From Bdellovibrio sp. GT3 (GTDB lineage Bacteria > Bdellovibrionota > Bdellovibrionia > Bdellovibrionales > Bdellovibrionaceae), in contig NZ_JBBNAD010000005.1 of assembly GCF_037996765.1 (NCBI RefSeq), forward strand, positions 1,148,001 to 1,212,000: a DNA stretch of 64,000 bases, read 5' to 3'. Under the pieces are notes generated by a model. It ran no database searches and was not told the origin of the DNA. It worked only from the letters and a program-made list of their open reading frames with translations. Positions 16,017-25,282 of this stretch are shown one piece after another; within the stretch, counting starts at the first letter, position 1, and each line of letters opens with the position of its first letter. Both the position numbers and the translations under genes were made by a program.

Positions 16017-17726
16017 ATGTTTGAGTTAGAAGAAAATATCAATATCGGTGCAAATATTAAAGTAGTTGGCGTTGGTGGCGGCGGTAGTAACGCAGTTTCC
16101 ACAATGATCGCTTCTGAAATGAGCGGCGTAGAATTTATCGTGGCCAACACAGATATTCAGGCTTTGAACTCACACAAAGCTTCCAATAAAATTCAATTGG
16201 GTCTTGATCTGACTAAAGGTTTGGGCGCTGGCGCAAATCCGGATGTTGGTCGTCGTGCTGCGATCGAGTCTTACAACGAAATCGTGGAAAAATTGGAAGG
16301 TTCTGACATGGTATTCGTCACTGCTGGTATGGGCGGTGGTACGGGTACTGGTGGTGCTCCGATCGTGGCGAAAATCGCTCGCGAGTTGGGTGCCCTGACT
16401 ATCGGTGTGGTAACGAAGCCGTTCCTTTTTGAAGGTAAAAAACGCTCCAAGCATGCAGAGACTGGTCTTCAGGAACTAAAAGACAATGTTGATACATTGA
16501 TCGTAATTCCCAACCAAAAACTTTTGACGATTGCTGCAGAGAAAACTCCACTTTTGGATACTTTCAAAAAAGCGGATGAAGTTCTTTTGCAAGCAGTTAA
16601 AGGTATCTCTGATTTGATCAACATCCGTGGTTTGATCAACCTGGATTTCGCAGATATCCGCACTGTTATGTCTTCCAAAGGTATCGCGATCATGGGTACT
16701 GGTTCTGCGAAAGGTGAAAACCGCGCAGTTGAGGCAGCTACAGCGGCGATCTCTTCTCCACTTCTTGAGAATGTTAAAATTGATGGTGCTACAGGTATCA
16801 TCGTTAACATCACTGGTGGTTCTGAGCTTTCATTGTACGAAGTGAACGAAGCAACTACATTGATCACTGAAGCGGCTCATGAAGATGCAGAAATCATCTT
16901 CGGTGCGGTTATCGATGAAACTATGGGTGAAGAAGTTCGCGTGACTGTTATCGCTACTGGTTTCGACTCTCACGATGTGAAACTTGTGAACGATATGGCT
17001 CAAGTGAACCAAATGCAAAACTTCCTAAATCAGCAAACTGCTCAATTTGGAATGAACAACATGGGTATGGGCATGCAAATGCCGCAAATGCCAAGCATGA
17101 ACCACATGCCGCAAATGCCAAACATGCAACAGTTTCAAATGCCGCAAATGCCAGTAATGCCAACTATGCCGGTTATGCCTCAGCAGGCAGCTCCGGTTGA
17201 ACTTCCGCCTATCGCGGCAGTGCAGTCCCAAGTGATGAACTACACTTACCAGCAGCAAGTGGAAGTTCCGGTCACTTCGGGGTTACCCCAGCAACCCGTC
17301 ACTGAGACTGTAACAGTTCCGCCGGTTGCTCAAGTTACTCCGCAAGTTGCTCAACAAGCAGCTCAATCTGTGGCAGCACAAGTGCCTCCACAAGTTCAGC
17401 CGCAAATGATGCAGCAAGTTCCGGTTCAGCAACCGGTTCAACCAACTCCAGTCGAAATGGCGACACCAATCCAACCACAAGTTGAAGGTGTTTCCCCTCG
17501 TGATTTGTTGTTGGCTAAGGCTCGTGCTTTCAAAGAAAGCCAGGACCTTAAGAACCGTCATGCAAACCCAGAGCAATTGTCCATGAACGTGGACCATGAA
17601 CAACAATCTTTGGAAGAAGCTCGTCGTATGGCACGTGAAGTGTTGAGTTCTCCATTCTCCTCTCAAAACCTGGAAGTACCTGCTTTTATCCGCAAGAAAC
17701 AAGGTTTTGATTTGAAACAAGACTAA
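16017..17726 (+). CDS. ftsZ: Cell-division GTPase FtsZ with a long Met/Pro/Gln-rich linker
   Basis: 569 residues, much longer than the usual 380-450. The tubulin-like GTPase core covers about residues 1-315, with '[12 protein letters not shown]', the tubulin signature [10 protein letters not shown] (near residue 105), '[14 protein letters not shown]'-type loops and the T7 motif '[11 protein letters not shown]'. A linker of about 230 residues follows, dominated by Met-Pro-Gln in its first part and Gln-Pro-Val in the second. The C-terminus carries the conserved FtsA/ZipA-binding peptide [10 protein letters not shown]. FtsZ assembles the Z ring in the cytoplasm. ATG start with a strong GGGAGGG site. 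The lpxH-like GTG start follows the stop with no gap. Confidence 0.96.
   Translation: MFELEENINIGANIKVVGVGGGGSNAVSTMIASEMSGVEFIVANTDIQALNSHKASNKIQLGLDLTKGLGAGANPDVGRRAAIESYNEIVEKLEGSDMVFVTAGMGGGTGTGGAPIVAKIARELGALTIGVVTKPFLFEGKKRSKHAETGLQELKDNVDTLIVIPNQKLLTIAAEKTPLLDTFKKADEVLLQAVKGISDLINIRGLINLDFADIRTVMSSKGIAIMGTGSAKGENRAVEAATAAISSPLLENVKIDGATGIIVNITGGSELSLYEVNEATTLITEAAHEDAEIIFGAVIDETMGEEVRVTVIATGFDSHDVKLVNDMAQVNQMQNFLNQQTAQFGMNNMGMGMQMPQMPSMNHMPQMPNMQQFQMPQMPVMPTMPVMPQQAAPVELPPIAAVQSQVMNYTYQQQVEVPVTSGLPQQPVTETVTVPPVAQVTPQVAQQAAQSVAAQVPPQVQPQMMQQVPVQQPVQPTPVEMATPIQPQVEGVSPRDLLLAKARAFKESQDLKNRHANPEQLSMNVDHEQQSLEEARRMAREVLSSPFSSQNLEVPAFIRKKQGFDLKQD
17079..17153 (+). repeat. Internal 15-bp repeats encoding the FtsZ linker
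   Basis: The 15-mer ATGCCGCAAATGCCA occurs three times (17079-17093, 17106-17120, 17139-17153), each encoding MPQMP, with similar degenerate units around them. The repeats lie in the disordered linker, where slippage could change linker length without breaking the frame because the unit is a multiple of three. Confidence 0.85.
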
Positions 17727-18473
17727 GTGGAAGCCTGGTTTATATCCGACATTCACTTAAAATCCGCAGAAGAGCGCAACGGGCAAATCCTGTTGCGCTT
17801 TTTGCGTTCTTTGCTGAAGGAGAATCCTTCGCAAGTTCACCTTTTTATGTTGGGTGATATTTTCGATCTTTGGATCGGCAGTTCTGAGTTCTTTGCCAGA
17901 AAGTTCCAGCCTTTGATGGATGCTTTGAAAGACCTGAGAAATGCGGGTGCTCGTATCACGTACATCGAGGGTAATCACGATGTGCACGTTGAGGGTTACT
18001 TTACCAAAAAACTGGGCGTCGAGGTTTTTGTCGAAGCACAGTACTATCAGATAGATGGCCTTAATGTGCGTGTGGAGCACGGTGATCTGATCAATCTTAA
18101 CGACATCAAGTATCTTAAATACCGTTCGATCATTCGAAATCCCTGGGTCAAACCACTGAAGGATTTTTTTCCGGGAAGCTTTTGGAATTACATTGGCAAT
18201 CGCGCCAGCAAGAAAAGTCGTGAGCGCAGTGGCAACTATCGCGAGCGTAATGAACAAGAGCTTGTGTCCATGATTCGCGGACATGTCGCACGCGCCTATG
18301 ATGAAGCGCCCTTTGATGTGATTATTTCCGGTCATATGCATGTCTTTGATGATTCCGTGGTGCAAACTCATGGACGCGAAGTACGTTCTGTAAATCTGGG
18401 GTCCTGGTTTGAAGACCAAGTAAAAGTGTTTCGCATCAAAGATGGAAATTGCAGTTGGGTGACGATTTCCTAG
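17727..18473 (+). CDS. lpxH: UDP-2,3-diacylglucosamine hydrolase-like metallophosphoesterase (LpxH type)
   Basis: 248 residues, GTG start immediately after the ftsZ stop. The calcineurin-like metal motifs appear in LpxH order: FISDIHL near residue 5, LGDIFDLWIG near 43, IEGNHD near 79, VEHGD near 112 and SGHMHV near 203. The 'GDIFDLWIG' form with a following aromatic segment is typical of LpxH and close relatives, which cleave UDP-2,3-diacylglucosamine to lipid X in lipid A synthesis on the inner face of the membrane. The family contains related phosphoesterases of unknown substrate, so the exact activity is an inference. Translational coupling to ftsZ would link lipid A supply with division. 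Confidence 0.75.
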   Translation: MEAWFISDIHLKSAEERNGQILLRFLRSLLKENPSQVHLFMLGDIFDLWIGSSEFFARKFQPLMDALKDLRNAGARITYIEGNHDVHVEGYFTKKLGVEVFVEAQYYQIDGLNVRVEHGDLINLNDIKYLKYRSIIRNPWVKPLKDFFPGSFWNYIGNRASKKSRERSGNYRERNEQELVSMIRGHVARAYDEAPFDVIISGHMHVFDDSVVQTHGREVRSVNLGSWFEDQVKVFRIKDGNCSWVTIS

Positions 18474-18534
18474 GCCCTGTGATTGACCAGACTCCGGTTC
18501 ACTTTTAAAGTTTCCTCTAATGGAGGAATTCCCA

Positions 18535-19095
18535 ATGCGTTTGCTATTGTTTGCGATCCTTTCTTTGTCCCTGGTGGCATGTTCCACGAATCGTAATAAA
18601 GCCGAAAAAATTGATACTGAAATCGAGCATTCCGCGCCGGTTGGTGGCGGCGCCATCGGAGTGAAAGATGGAGATATGGTGTATCAGCGCAAAGTGCAGA
18701 TGAATGAGCAGCTGCGTACTTTGGAAAACGAAGTATATGATCTTGAAGCCCGCGTATTCGGAGGTCCCCGTTATCTGGACAACCGTGGATTGTACGGAGT
18801 CCTTCGTGATTGCCGAATTCAAATGGGTGATTCAGATAATAAAGGCGATGGGAAAATTCGCTGGACTGAACAGCGTACCTACGTGACATCCGAAGAGGAT
18901 TTCTCCAAAATTGGTATCGAAAATAAAAAGGACATTGTCGGTGTTACCGAAGAAGGTCTTCGTGATCGTCTGGATCGTTTCAAAGGTTACAAAGCAACTT
19001 TGATCAGTCGCCATGATGAATACGAAACAAAAGTAAAAATGTGTGAGCTGGAGCTGAAACAGCAAAAGGCCAAAGAAAAAGTTGAAGGACATTAA
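18535..19095 (+). CDS. Lipoprotein with coiled-coil-like helices, unknown function
   Basis: 186 residues. The start is placed at 18535 because GGAGG lies just upstream, and the lipoprotein signal then begins correctly (RLLLFAILSLSLVAC, acylated Cys16). An earlier in-frame ATG at 18520 overlaps that ribosome site and is unlikely. The mature protein is strongly charged. A helix with heptad character ('QMNEQLRTLENEVYDLEARVFG') precedes a conserved-looking 'GPRYLDNRGLYGVLRDCRIQ' segment, and a Lys/Glu-rich helix forms the C-terminus. No family is recognised. It is followed after three bases by a phosphoesterase lipoprotein, so the two are co-expressed. Confidence 0.8.
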   Translation: MRLLLFAILSLSLVACSTNRNKAEKIDTEIEHSAPVGGGAIGVKDGDMVYQRKVQMNEQLRTLENEVYDLEARVFGGPRYLDNRGLYGVLRDCRIQMGDSDNKGDGKIRWTEQRTYVTSEEDFSKIGIENKKDIVGVTEEGLRDRLDRFKGYKATLISRHDEYETKVKMCELELKQQKAKEKVEGH

Positions 19096-19098
19096 AGA

Positions 19099-20355
19099 AT
19101 GAATTTTGGAAAAGCTGGATCGGTCTTGGGGATTCTTGTTATCGCGGCTTGTGCTCACAAGCCCATGGACCGAGTGGAAGGGTTGACCTATGTGGGTTTG
19201 GCAGATGGAAACACTTCCTTTGTCAGAACCATTGCTCCGCAAAATGGGAAATGCCCTGAGGTAAAAATCAGTAAAGGTGCTGCAGAGGAAACCACTTTGC
19301 AGATGACGGCGAATAAGTTTGAATCCGCGACGGTGTGCGAGGCGACCTTGCCCGAAGGGACTGCTTCAGTTTCCGTCGCCGGAAAACAGATTCAAATCCC
19401 TAAAGCACCCAAGCGCATTGTGGTATTTGGGGATACGGGTTGCCGTTTGAAGGGTGATTACTTCCAGGAATGCAACGACCCAAATCAATGGCCATTCAAA
19501 AGAATTGCGAAAGCTATTGAACTGGAAAAAGCCGATTTGATTGTTCACGTGGGTGACTATCACTATCGTGAATCCTGCAAAGATCCAGTGAAGTGTGCTC
19601 CCTACAAAGATACATTGGGTTATGGATATCGTCCTTGGGAGGCGGATTTCCTGCATCCGGCGGCACCACTTTTACAGACAACACCGTTCTTGTTTGTGCG
19701 TGGAAATCACGAAGATTGTCAGCGCGCCCATGAAGGTTTCAGTCGTTTGTTGACTCCGCTTGGAGAGAACTCATGCCCGAAATTTCAAGACACTCGTTAC
19801 ACGAATTTCGGAAACATTCTGGTGGTAAATTTTGATAATGCCACTTTGTCTGATCAGGGATTGGATCCCAAAGGTACGGAGATGAACCAATGGCGTGAAC
19901 ACTATCGTAAGATGGTGGCGCAAATCAAATCCCGCCCTGAATCTGAAGTGTGGATTGTTTTGCACAGACCAATTTGGGGGCTTTCTCCGAACTGGAATGG
20001 TCCTGCAGCGGTTTTACCGGTGAATCTGAACATGCAGCTTTTGGTAAAAGAAATGCCATTGCCGAAAAAAGTTAAGTTTGTTTTCGCGGGTCACATTCAC
20101 AACACACAAGTTTCCTCGGGGAAACGACCGGTTCATGTGGTGGTGGGTGAAGGCGGTACAGCTTTGGACTACTATGATGAGGCGACTCGCAAATTGATTC
20201 CCGCTGGCTTCACAGTGCTGCCTTCCACTCATGGTTACATGGTGTTGGAACAAAACTCTGATGGCAAATGGGTCGGCGTGGTTAAAGACGATCAAGGCAA
20301 AGCAAGTTTCAAATGTTCCTTGGAGCAAGCAAATGCTCCGTGCGCGGTTCCTTAA
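19099..20355 (+). CDS. Lipid-anchored calcineurin-like phosphoesterase (purple acid phosphatase style)
   Basis: 418 residues. The N-terminus (residues 1-18, ending VIAAC) is a lipoprotein signal. After about 90 residues of beta-rich N-terminal domain, the metal-binding motifs appear: 'VVFGDTG' near 112, 'VHVGDYHY' near 151, 'VRGNHED' near 198, 'IVLHRPIW' near 289 and 'AGHIHNTQ' near 330. This is the dinuclear metallophosphatase fold with a layout like bacterial purple acid phosphatases. It likely faces the periplasm or cell surface and could scavenge phosphate from organic phosphates. The exact substrate is not visible. Co-transcribed with the lipoprotein just upstream. Confidence 0.82.
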   Translation: MNFGKAGSVLGILVIAACAHKPMDRVEGLTYVGLADGNTSFVRTIAPQNGKCPEVKISKGAAEETTLQMTANKFESATVCEATLPEGTASVSVAGKQIQIPKAPKRIVVFGDTGCRLKGDYFQECNDPNQWPFKRIAKAIELEKADLIVHVGDYHYRESCKDPVKCAPYKDTLGYGYRPWEADFLHPAAPLLQTTPFLFVRGNHEDCQRAHEGFSRLLTPLGENSCPKFQDTRYTNFGNILVVNFDNATLSDQGLDPKGTEMNQWREHYRKMVAQIKSRPESEVWIVLHRPIWGLSPNWNGPAAVLPVNLNMQLLVKEMPLPKKVKFVFAGHIHNTQVSSGKRPVHVVVGEGGTALDYYDEATRKLIPAGFTVLPSTHGYMVLEQNSDGKWVGVVKDDQGKASFKCSLEQANAPCAVP

Positions 20356-20368
20356 GGCTATTCAGTTG

Positions 20369-20402
20369 CGCAGACAAAGGTCGTGACTGACCATTGTCTG
20401 CG
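20369..20402 (+). promoter_or_regulatory. Strong imperfect palindrome upstream of the NUDIX gene
   Basis: CGCAGACAA (20369-20377) pairs with TTGTCTGCG (20394-20402). An opposed A pair and an inner GGTC/GACC stem close a GTGACT loop, giving 13 paired bases with one mismatch. No T tract follows. It could be an operator or an RNA attenuator. It also swallows a possible GTG start at 20402, which argues for the ATG at 20420. Confidence 0.6.
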
Positions 20403-20419
20403 TGAGATCCTGCTTTTCT

Positions 20420-20968
20420 ATGAAGCATCTTGAAGAAGAAACACTGTCATCCAAGCAAGTATTCAAAGGTCGATTTCTTAAAGTCGAGCAGGACGAAGTT
20501 CGTGCGCCAGACGGCAAGATCTATCACCGCGAATACATCACACATCCGGGTGCTGCGATGATGATTCCTATTTTACCCAACGGCAACCTGATCATGATTC
20601 ACCAGTATCGTCATGCCGTAAAACGGGTGATGCTGGAGTTTCCTGCGGGCAAACGGGACGGTGGCGAGGACAGTCTGCTGACGGCAAAGCGCGAATTGCT
20701 TGAAGAGACAGGATACTCGGCAAAAGAGTGGAAGTTTTTGACCCCGATTCACCCGGTGATTGGGTATTCCGATGAGCAGATCGATCTCTATTTGGCAAAA
20801 GATCTTAGCAAGACCGAGCAACAACTGGATCATGGTGAATTCCTTGAGGTAGTTGAGATTGCTCCTCAAGAACTTATGTCTCTTGTTCAACAGGGTAAAG
20901 TAACCGATGTGAAAACCCAGATCGGTGCCTTTTGGCTTGATAAAATTCTCCGCGGGGAGTGGAATTAA
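20420..20968 (+). CDS. NUDIX hydrolase, ADP-ribose pyrophosphatase type
   Basis: 182 residues from the ATG at 20420; an in-frame GTG at 20402 lies inside a hairpin and is less likely. The Nudix box begins '[16 protein letters not shown]' and continues LLEETGY, matching G-x5-E-x7-REUxEExGU. The preceding '[24 protein letters not shown]' and the following '[19 protein letters not shown]' resemble the ADP-ribose pyrophosphatase (NudF/YqiE) branch, which splits ADP-ribose into AMP and ribose 5-phosphate. It is a cytoplasmic housekeeping enzyme. The aconitase gene follows after 16 bases, probably on the same transcript. Substrate assignment is by resemblance only. Confidence 0.85.
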   Translation: MKHLEEETLSSKQVFKGRFLKVEQDEVRAPDGKIYHREYITHPGAAMMIPILPNGNLIMIHQYRHAVKRVMLEFPAGKRDGGEDSLLTAKRELLEETGYSAKEWKFLTPIHPVIGYSDEQIDLYLAKDLSKTEQQLDHGEFLEVVEIAPQELMSLVQQGKVTDVKTQIGAFWLDKILRGEWN

Positions 20969-20984
20969 GAGGGAGGATCCCCTC

Positions 20985-23663
20985 ATGTTGGTACAATCAA
21001 AAGACAGTTTCAAAACAAAAGAAAAACTTAAAGTCGGTGCGAAAGAATATACGATCTTCAATCCCAAGAAGACAGCGCATCCGAATTTCAAAAAACTTCC
21101 AAACTCTTTAAAAGTGCTTCTGGAAAATCTTCTGCGTCACGAGGACGGCGTGCATGTCACGAAGGAAGATATCGATGCGCTTCTAAGTTTAAGCAAAGAA
21201 TCCCTGACCCGGGAAATTTCATTCTTTCCAGCGCGTGTTCTGATGCAGGACTTTACCGGTGTTCCGGCCGTGGTGGATTTGGCAGCGATGCGGGATGCGA
21301 TGAAGGCGCTGGGTGGTGATCCGACCAAGATCAATCCATTGGTGCCAGTGGATCTGGTTATCGATCACTCGGTGATGGTGGATTCCTTTGCAACTCCTTC
21401 AAGTTTTCAGGAAAACGTAAATATGGAATTTCAGCGCAATCACGAGCGCTATGTTTTCTTGAAATGGGGTCAAGGCGCATTTCAAAATTTCAGAGTGGTG
21501 CCGCCAGGTACCGGCATTTGCCATCAAGTGAATCTGGAATATCTGGGTAAAACAATCTGGGATGCCAAAGGTCAGCACGGCGAATACGCGTTTCCTGATA
21601 CATTGGTCGGAACGGACTCTCATACCACCATGGTGAATGGACTTGCAGCCCTGGGGTGGGGTGTTGGTGGTATCGAAGCTGAAGCGGTGATGTTGGGGCA
21701 GCCTTTAAGTATGTTGATCCCTGAAGTGATTGGCTTCCGCCTGGAAGGCAAAATCAAAGAAGGCGCCACAGCGACAGATCTGGTTTTGACCGTCACACAA
21801 ATGCTGCGCAAAAAAGGCGTGGTGGGAAAATTCGTCGAGTTCTATGGACCGGGATTGGAAGGTTTGTCATTGGCAGACCGAGCAACTATCGCCAATATGG
21901 CTCCGGAATATGGTGCAACCTGCGGCTTCTTCCCCATCGACGAAGAAACGATGAAGTATCTTAGAATTTCCGGTCGTGATCCGCAAACGATCGCGCTGGT
22001 TGAAGCTTACGCAAAAGAAACTGGCATGTGGCGCACGTCTGATGACGAGCACTTTGCCTTTCATGACACATTGAAATTGAATTTGGCAGACGTTGTTCCG
22101 TCATTGGCAGGTCCTAAGCGTCCCCAGGACCGTGTCCTGTTGGACAAGGCAGCTGGTGATTTTACCACACAGTTGGGAACGACTTTTGCGGTTGGCGCAG
22201 ATCACACAACGAAAGAAAAATTCAACACACCTGTGGACGGGGCATCTTACTCCCTGGGGCATGGAGATGTGGTGATTGCAGCCATCACAAGCTGCACCAA
22301 TACTTCCAACCCGTCGGTTATGATGGGAGCTGGATTAGTTGCCAAAAAGGCCTTTGAAAAAGGTCTTAAGGTGAAGCCCTGGGTGAAAACATCCCTGGCG
22401 CCGGGATCTCAGGTGGTAACAGACTATCTTGAGAACTCGGGACTGCAAAAGTATCTGGATAAAATGGGATTCAATCTTGTGGGGTACGGATGCACAACTT
22501 GTATCGGTAACTCCGGACCGCTTCCTGAGCCCATCGCGCACGCGGTGGAAAAAGGAAATCTTGTCGTGGCCTCGGTGCTATCGGGGAATCGCAATTTCGA
22601 AGGACGTATCAATCCCCATGTGAAGGCGAACTACCTTGCTTCACCGATGTTGGTTGTTGCCTACGCGTTGGCTGGAACGATGCAATTGGATATCACTCAG
22701 GATCCATTGGGTGAGGATGCCAGCGGCAAGCCGGTTTACCTGGATGACATCTGGCCGACCAATCAGGAAATCTATGACATCGTCAATAAAACGGTTGAAA
22801 CCAAAATGTTCGACAACCGTTATGGCAATGTGTTTGCGGGAACGACGGATTGGCAAAAAATCAAAACAACCACTTCACAAACGTATTCCTGGGATGAAAG
22901 TACTTATATTAAAAATCCTCCGTACTTTAAAGGAATGCAAAAATCATCAGGTAAACTGTCAGATGTAAAAGGGGCCCGAGTTCTTGCGATTCTGGGAGAC
23001 TCCATCACGACGGATCATATATCACCTGCAGGAAGTATTAAAAAAGATTCTCCAGCTGGTAAATATTTGATGAGCAAAGGTGTTCAACCGGTTGATTTCA
23101 ACTCCTACGGTTCACGCCGCGGGAATGACGATGTGATGGTGCGCGGAACATTTGCCAACATTCGCATTAAGAATGAAATGTTGAATGGTGTCGAGGGTGG
23201 CATGACCAAGTACATTCCGACTGGCGAGCAAATGTCGATCTTTGATGCTTCGATGAAATACCAGGCGGAAAAAACTCCCCTGGTGGTCGTGGCCGGCAAG
23301 GAGTATGGAACGGGTTCTTCCCGTGACTGGGCAGCCAAGGGAACCACTCTTTTGGGGATTCACGCAGTGATCGCTGAAAGCTTTGAGCGTATTCACAGAT
23401 CAAACCTTGTGGGTATGGGTGTTCTGCCTTTGCAATTCCATGCGGGCATGGATCGCAAGACGCTGAATTTGGATGGCACTGAGGTGTTGGACGTTGTGGG
23501 TGTAGAGACCATGAAGCCGCTGCAGGATGTGACCGTTCGTATCACTCGGGCAAATGGCAAGACTGAAGAGATCAAAGTGAAGTCTCGGGTCGATACAGCC
23601 GTTGAAATTGAATACCTGAAAAACGGGGGGATCCTGCAATACGTCCTTCGAAAATTGATGTAG
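20985..23663 (+). CDS. acnA: Aconitate hydratase A
   Basis: 892 residues from the ATG at 20985, which has GGGAGG eight bases upstream; this equals the usual AcnA length. A longer reading from 20925 would overlap the NUDIX gene and is rejected. The enzyme interconverts citrate and isocitrate in the TCA cycle in the cytoplasm. Iron-sulfur cluster cysteines are visible in '[13 protein letters not shown]' and '[14 protein letters not shown]'. Substrate-binding motifs include '[13 protein letters not shown]', '[13 protein letters not shown]', '[13 protein letters not shown]' and '[13 protein letters not shown]' in the C-terminal swivelling domain. The order of domains marks the AcnA/IRP1 type rather than AcnB. 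A strong terminator follows. Confidence 0.97.
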   Translation: MLVQSKDSFKTKEKLKVGAKEYTIFNPKKTAHPNFKKLPNSLKVLLENLLRHEDGVHVTKEDIDALLSLSKESLTREISFFPARVLMQDFTGVPAVVDLAAMRDAMKALGGDPTKINPLVPVDLVIDHSVMVDSFATPSSFQENVNMEFQRNHERYVFLKWGQGAFQNFRVVPPGTGICHQVNLEYLGKTIWDAKGQHGEYAFPDTLVGTDSHTTMVNGLAALGWGVGGIEAEAVMLGQPLSMLIPEVIGFRLEGKIKEGATATDLVLTVTQMLRKKGVVGKFVEFYGPGLEGLSLADRATIANMAPEYGATCGFFPIDEETMKYLRISGRDPQTIALVEAYAKETGMWRTSDDEHFAFHDTLKLNLADVVPSLAGPKRPQDRVLLDKAAGDFTTQLGTTFAVGADHTTKEKFNTPVDGASYSLGHGDVVIAAITSCTNTSNPSVMMGAGLVAKKAFEKGLKVKPWVKTSLAPGSQVVTDYLENSGLQKYLDKMGFNLVGYGCTTCIGNSGPLPEPIAHAVEKGNLVVASVLSGNRNFEGRINPHVKANYLASPMLVVAYALAGTMQLDITQDPLGEDASGKPVYLDDIWPTNQEIYDIVNKTVETKMFDNRYGNVFAGTTDWQKIKTTTSQTYSWDESTYIKNPPYFKGMQKSSGKLSDVKGARVLAILGDSITTDHISPAGSIKKDSPAGKYLMSKGVQPVDFNSYGSRRGNDDVMVRGTFANIRIKNEMLNGVEGGMTKYIPTGEQMSIFDASMKYQAEKTPLVVVAGKEYGTGSSRDWAAKGTTLLGIHAVIAESFERIHRSNLVGMGVLPLQFHAGMDRKTLNLDGTEVLDVVGVETMKPLQDVTVRITRANGKTEEIKVKSRVDTAVEIEYLKNGGILQYVLRKLM

Positions 23664-23688
23664 GTTTGCAGTAAATGTAAAAGTTATG

Positions 23689-23725
23689 GACAGGGGGATC
23701 CGAAAAATCCCCCTGTCTTTTTTTT
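23689..23725 (+). terminator. Rho-independent terminator after acnA
   Basis: GACAGGGGGAT (23689-23699) pairs with ATCCCCCTGTC (23707-23717) around a 7-base loop, followed by eight T residues. It is one of the strongest terminators in the window. Confidence 0.92.
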
Positions 23726-23782
23726 CGATTTGTGGGCATCGGGTTTATCGGGGACAATGAGTAAAGATAGCGGAGTTACACC

Positions 23783-24253
23783 TTGAAAGCACTCTTGAAA
23801 CTCATCACATTGATTCTTCCAGTGATCGCCAGTGCGAAGCTGCCACTGCATGAGTTGGATAGCTTAAAACAAATCGTCATTGTGTCTCGCGTGGCCATCA
23901 ACGAACCGGCAAATCCCGAAGTGGTCGCCTGCAAAATCAAAACCGAGGGGCTGGATCTGAAACTTCAGCAAGCCAAAGACAACGCAAAGAAAAGCTGGAA
24001 GAAACAGATTGTTCGTAAAGGCGATTTACCACTATTGACCAAAGCAATTCAAAACTGCGCAGAGCGGGTTACATGCGAAGTGTACGACAGCTTCATTACA
24101 TCTGTACGAATTGAGCCGGCCATCGAAAAACAAGTGGAACCACTGAAGATAGTGTTGGATCAGAATCTCCAACAGTTGAAGCCGGAATCCTATAAGGCAG
24201 TATTTAAGACGGTCAGAAACCCTTGCTCATTGTTGAAAGCAATCTCAAAATAG
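23783..24253 (+). CDS. Secreted protein of unknown function
   Basis: 156 residues from a TTG start at 23783, supported by GCGGAG seven bases upstream and by the signal peptide that starts there (KALLKLITLILPVIASA, cleavage near residue 18). The mature protein is Lys-rich and helical. Its cysteines at about 52, 93, 100 and 149 could form two disulfides in the periplasm. No domain is recognised. It lies alone after the acnA terminator, with a small membrane-protein pair downstream. The short length and the lack of motifs prevent a functional guess. Confidence 0.7.
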   Translation: MKALLKLITLILPVIASAKLPLHELDSLKQIVIVSRVAINEPANPEVVACKIKTEGLDLKLQQAKDNAKKSWKKQIVRKGDLPLLTKAIQNCAERVTCEVYDSFITSVRIEPAIEKQVEPLKIVLDQNLQQLKPESYKAVFKTVRNPCSLLKAISK

Positions 24254-24318
24254 TCCCACAGGTCCAGTATAAACAGGATATAGTTTCTTGAGTGGTGAAT
24301 TTGAGATATACTCAGGTC

Positions 24319-24522
24319 ATGCCTCCACGCAACCGTCCCAGTGAAATCGAAAAATGGATGATGATATCAGCTTTCTTGATCAGCTGTTACTGCGGTTTCA
24401 TGTTTTTTTGGAGTGTCATTGATGCTTTGGATTCCACCGCACTTATGTACGCGTTGGGCGTCCTGGTTTCTTCCTATATCGGCGTTAAGATTGCCGGTCC
24501 TCGCAGACCCAGCGTAGACTAG
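24319..24522 (+). CDS. Small two-helix membrane protein
   Basis: 67 residues from the ATG at 24319 (a GTG at 24292 would add nine residues). After a charged start (PPRNRPSEIEKW) there are two hydrophobic segments, about residues 14-32 and 38-56, then a basic end (GPRRPSVD). It is likely an inner-membrane protein. No family is recognised. The next gene starts four bases after its stop, so the two form a pair of small membrane proteins. The ribosome site is weak, and the start is therefore uncertain. Confidence 0.55.
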   Translation: MPPRNRPSEIEKWMMISAFLISCYCGFMFFWSVIDALDSTALMYALGVLVSSYIGVKIAGPRRPSVD

Positions 24523-24526
24523 AATT

Positions 24527-24820
24527 ATGAAAAGTAATTTCCAGATTTTCGCACGTGACCTTATTTGGACGCTGGTTCTGATTGCATTCAATCCGTTTAA
24601 TCTGATTGCGCTTTACAGCCGCTATACCGGAAAAGTTTTTGTAGGAATGGAACATGCCACAAGCACAGATCCAGTAAAGGCATATCTTTTGCCCACTCTG
24701 GTCTATGCTGTGATTTGGTTGATTTTGAAAAAGTGGCGCCGCTGGAGTTACTGGAATCTGTATTTCTTTTCATTCCTGGGCGCGATTGCTGTCTTTTATA
24801 TCTGGTTCAAGTTCGCGTAA
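24527..24820 (+). CDS. Small membrane protein, three predicted helices
   Basis: 97 residues. Hydrophobic segments lie at about 9-28, 52-66 and 75-95, separated by short charged loops (KKWRRW). Aromatic residues are frequent. No family is recognised. It is paired with the small membrane protein four bases upstream and ends just before a convergent minus-strand gene. Together the two may form one inner-membrane complex, but nothing in the sequence shows what it does. Confidence 0.6.
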   Translation: MKSNFQIFARDLIWTLVLIAFNPFNLIALYSRYTGKVFVGMEHATSTDPVKAYLLPTLVYAVIWLILKKWRRWSYWNLYFFSFLGAIAVFYIWFKFA

Positions 24821-24838
24821 AAGAACTGGCACCTTTTC

Positions 24839-25282
24839 TTACTGCATGGTTGCCAGCATGTTCGCCAGTTGGGTCATGCTGGCCGCGGTTTGATTCTTAA
24901 GTCCTATGCAAGTTCCCTGAACATATTTATTGCCATGATATAGCTGAATGTTCGCGCGTGGGCAGCTGTTGATATTAGCGCCTTTTAGCGAAGCGATTTG
25001 ACGGCTTTGAGTTGTCAGGAAGTTATAGTTCGGATCCGAAAGGCTGCCGATAGTCGGGGAGCCGCCTTTACTATAGGCATAAAACTTTCCACGGGTATCC
25101 TGCCATACAGTGAAGTAGTTCTTTTGATTTCCATAAACAACGACAACACGGAATCCGTTAAAGCTGCCAGCCTTTTTGGGGGCGGCTTTGGGATTTGCAG
25201 CACGACGTTGCATGCTTTGTTTTTGCGGAGCAGACCACGCCAGTACCGGAACAATCAGAAGAAGTGCGATAAAGTATTTCAT
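24839..25282 (-). CDS. Secreted basic protein of unknown function
   Basis: 147 residues. The signal peptide is clear (KYFIALLLIVPVLAWSA, cleavage near residue 18) and is followed by a Lys/Arg/Gln/Pro-rich linker. The globular part has beta-strand character ('GFRVVVVYGNQKNYFTVWQDTRGKFYAY') and two cysteines (in NSCPRAN and GTCIGLK) that could form a disulfide. No family is recognised. It follows the 330-residue secreted gene with a one-base stop/start overlap, so the two proteins are made together and may act together outside the inner membrane. Confidence 0.72.
   Translation of the reverse strand: MKYFIALLLIVPVLAWSAPQKQSMQRRAANPKAAPKKAGSFNGFRVVVVYGNQKNYFTVWQDTRGKFYAYSKGGSPTIGSLSDPNYNFLTTQSRQIASLKGANINSCPRANIQLYHGNKYVQGTCIGLKNQTAASMTQLANMLATMQ

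Noticed and set aside
17757-18656. 299-residue minus-strand frame opposite lpxH
   Set aside because: It is opposite an intact metallophosphoesterase and crosses into the next gene's promoter and start.
20925-20984. Longer start for aconitase at 20925
   Set aside because: It would overlap the NUDIX gene by 44 bases and lacks a ribosome site, while the ATG at 20985 has GGGAGG eight bases upstream and gives the normal AcnA length.
24288-24312. Promoter TTGAGT/TATACT before the small membrane genes
   Set aside because: The spacer is only 13 bases, too short for a sigma-70 promoter.
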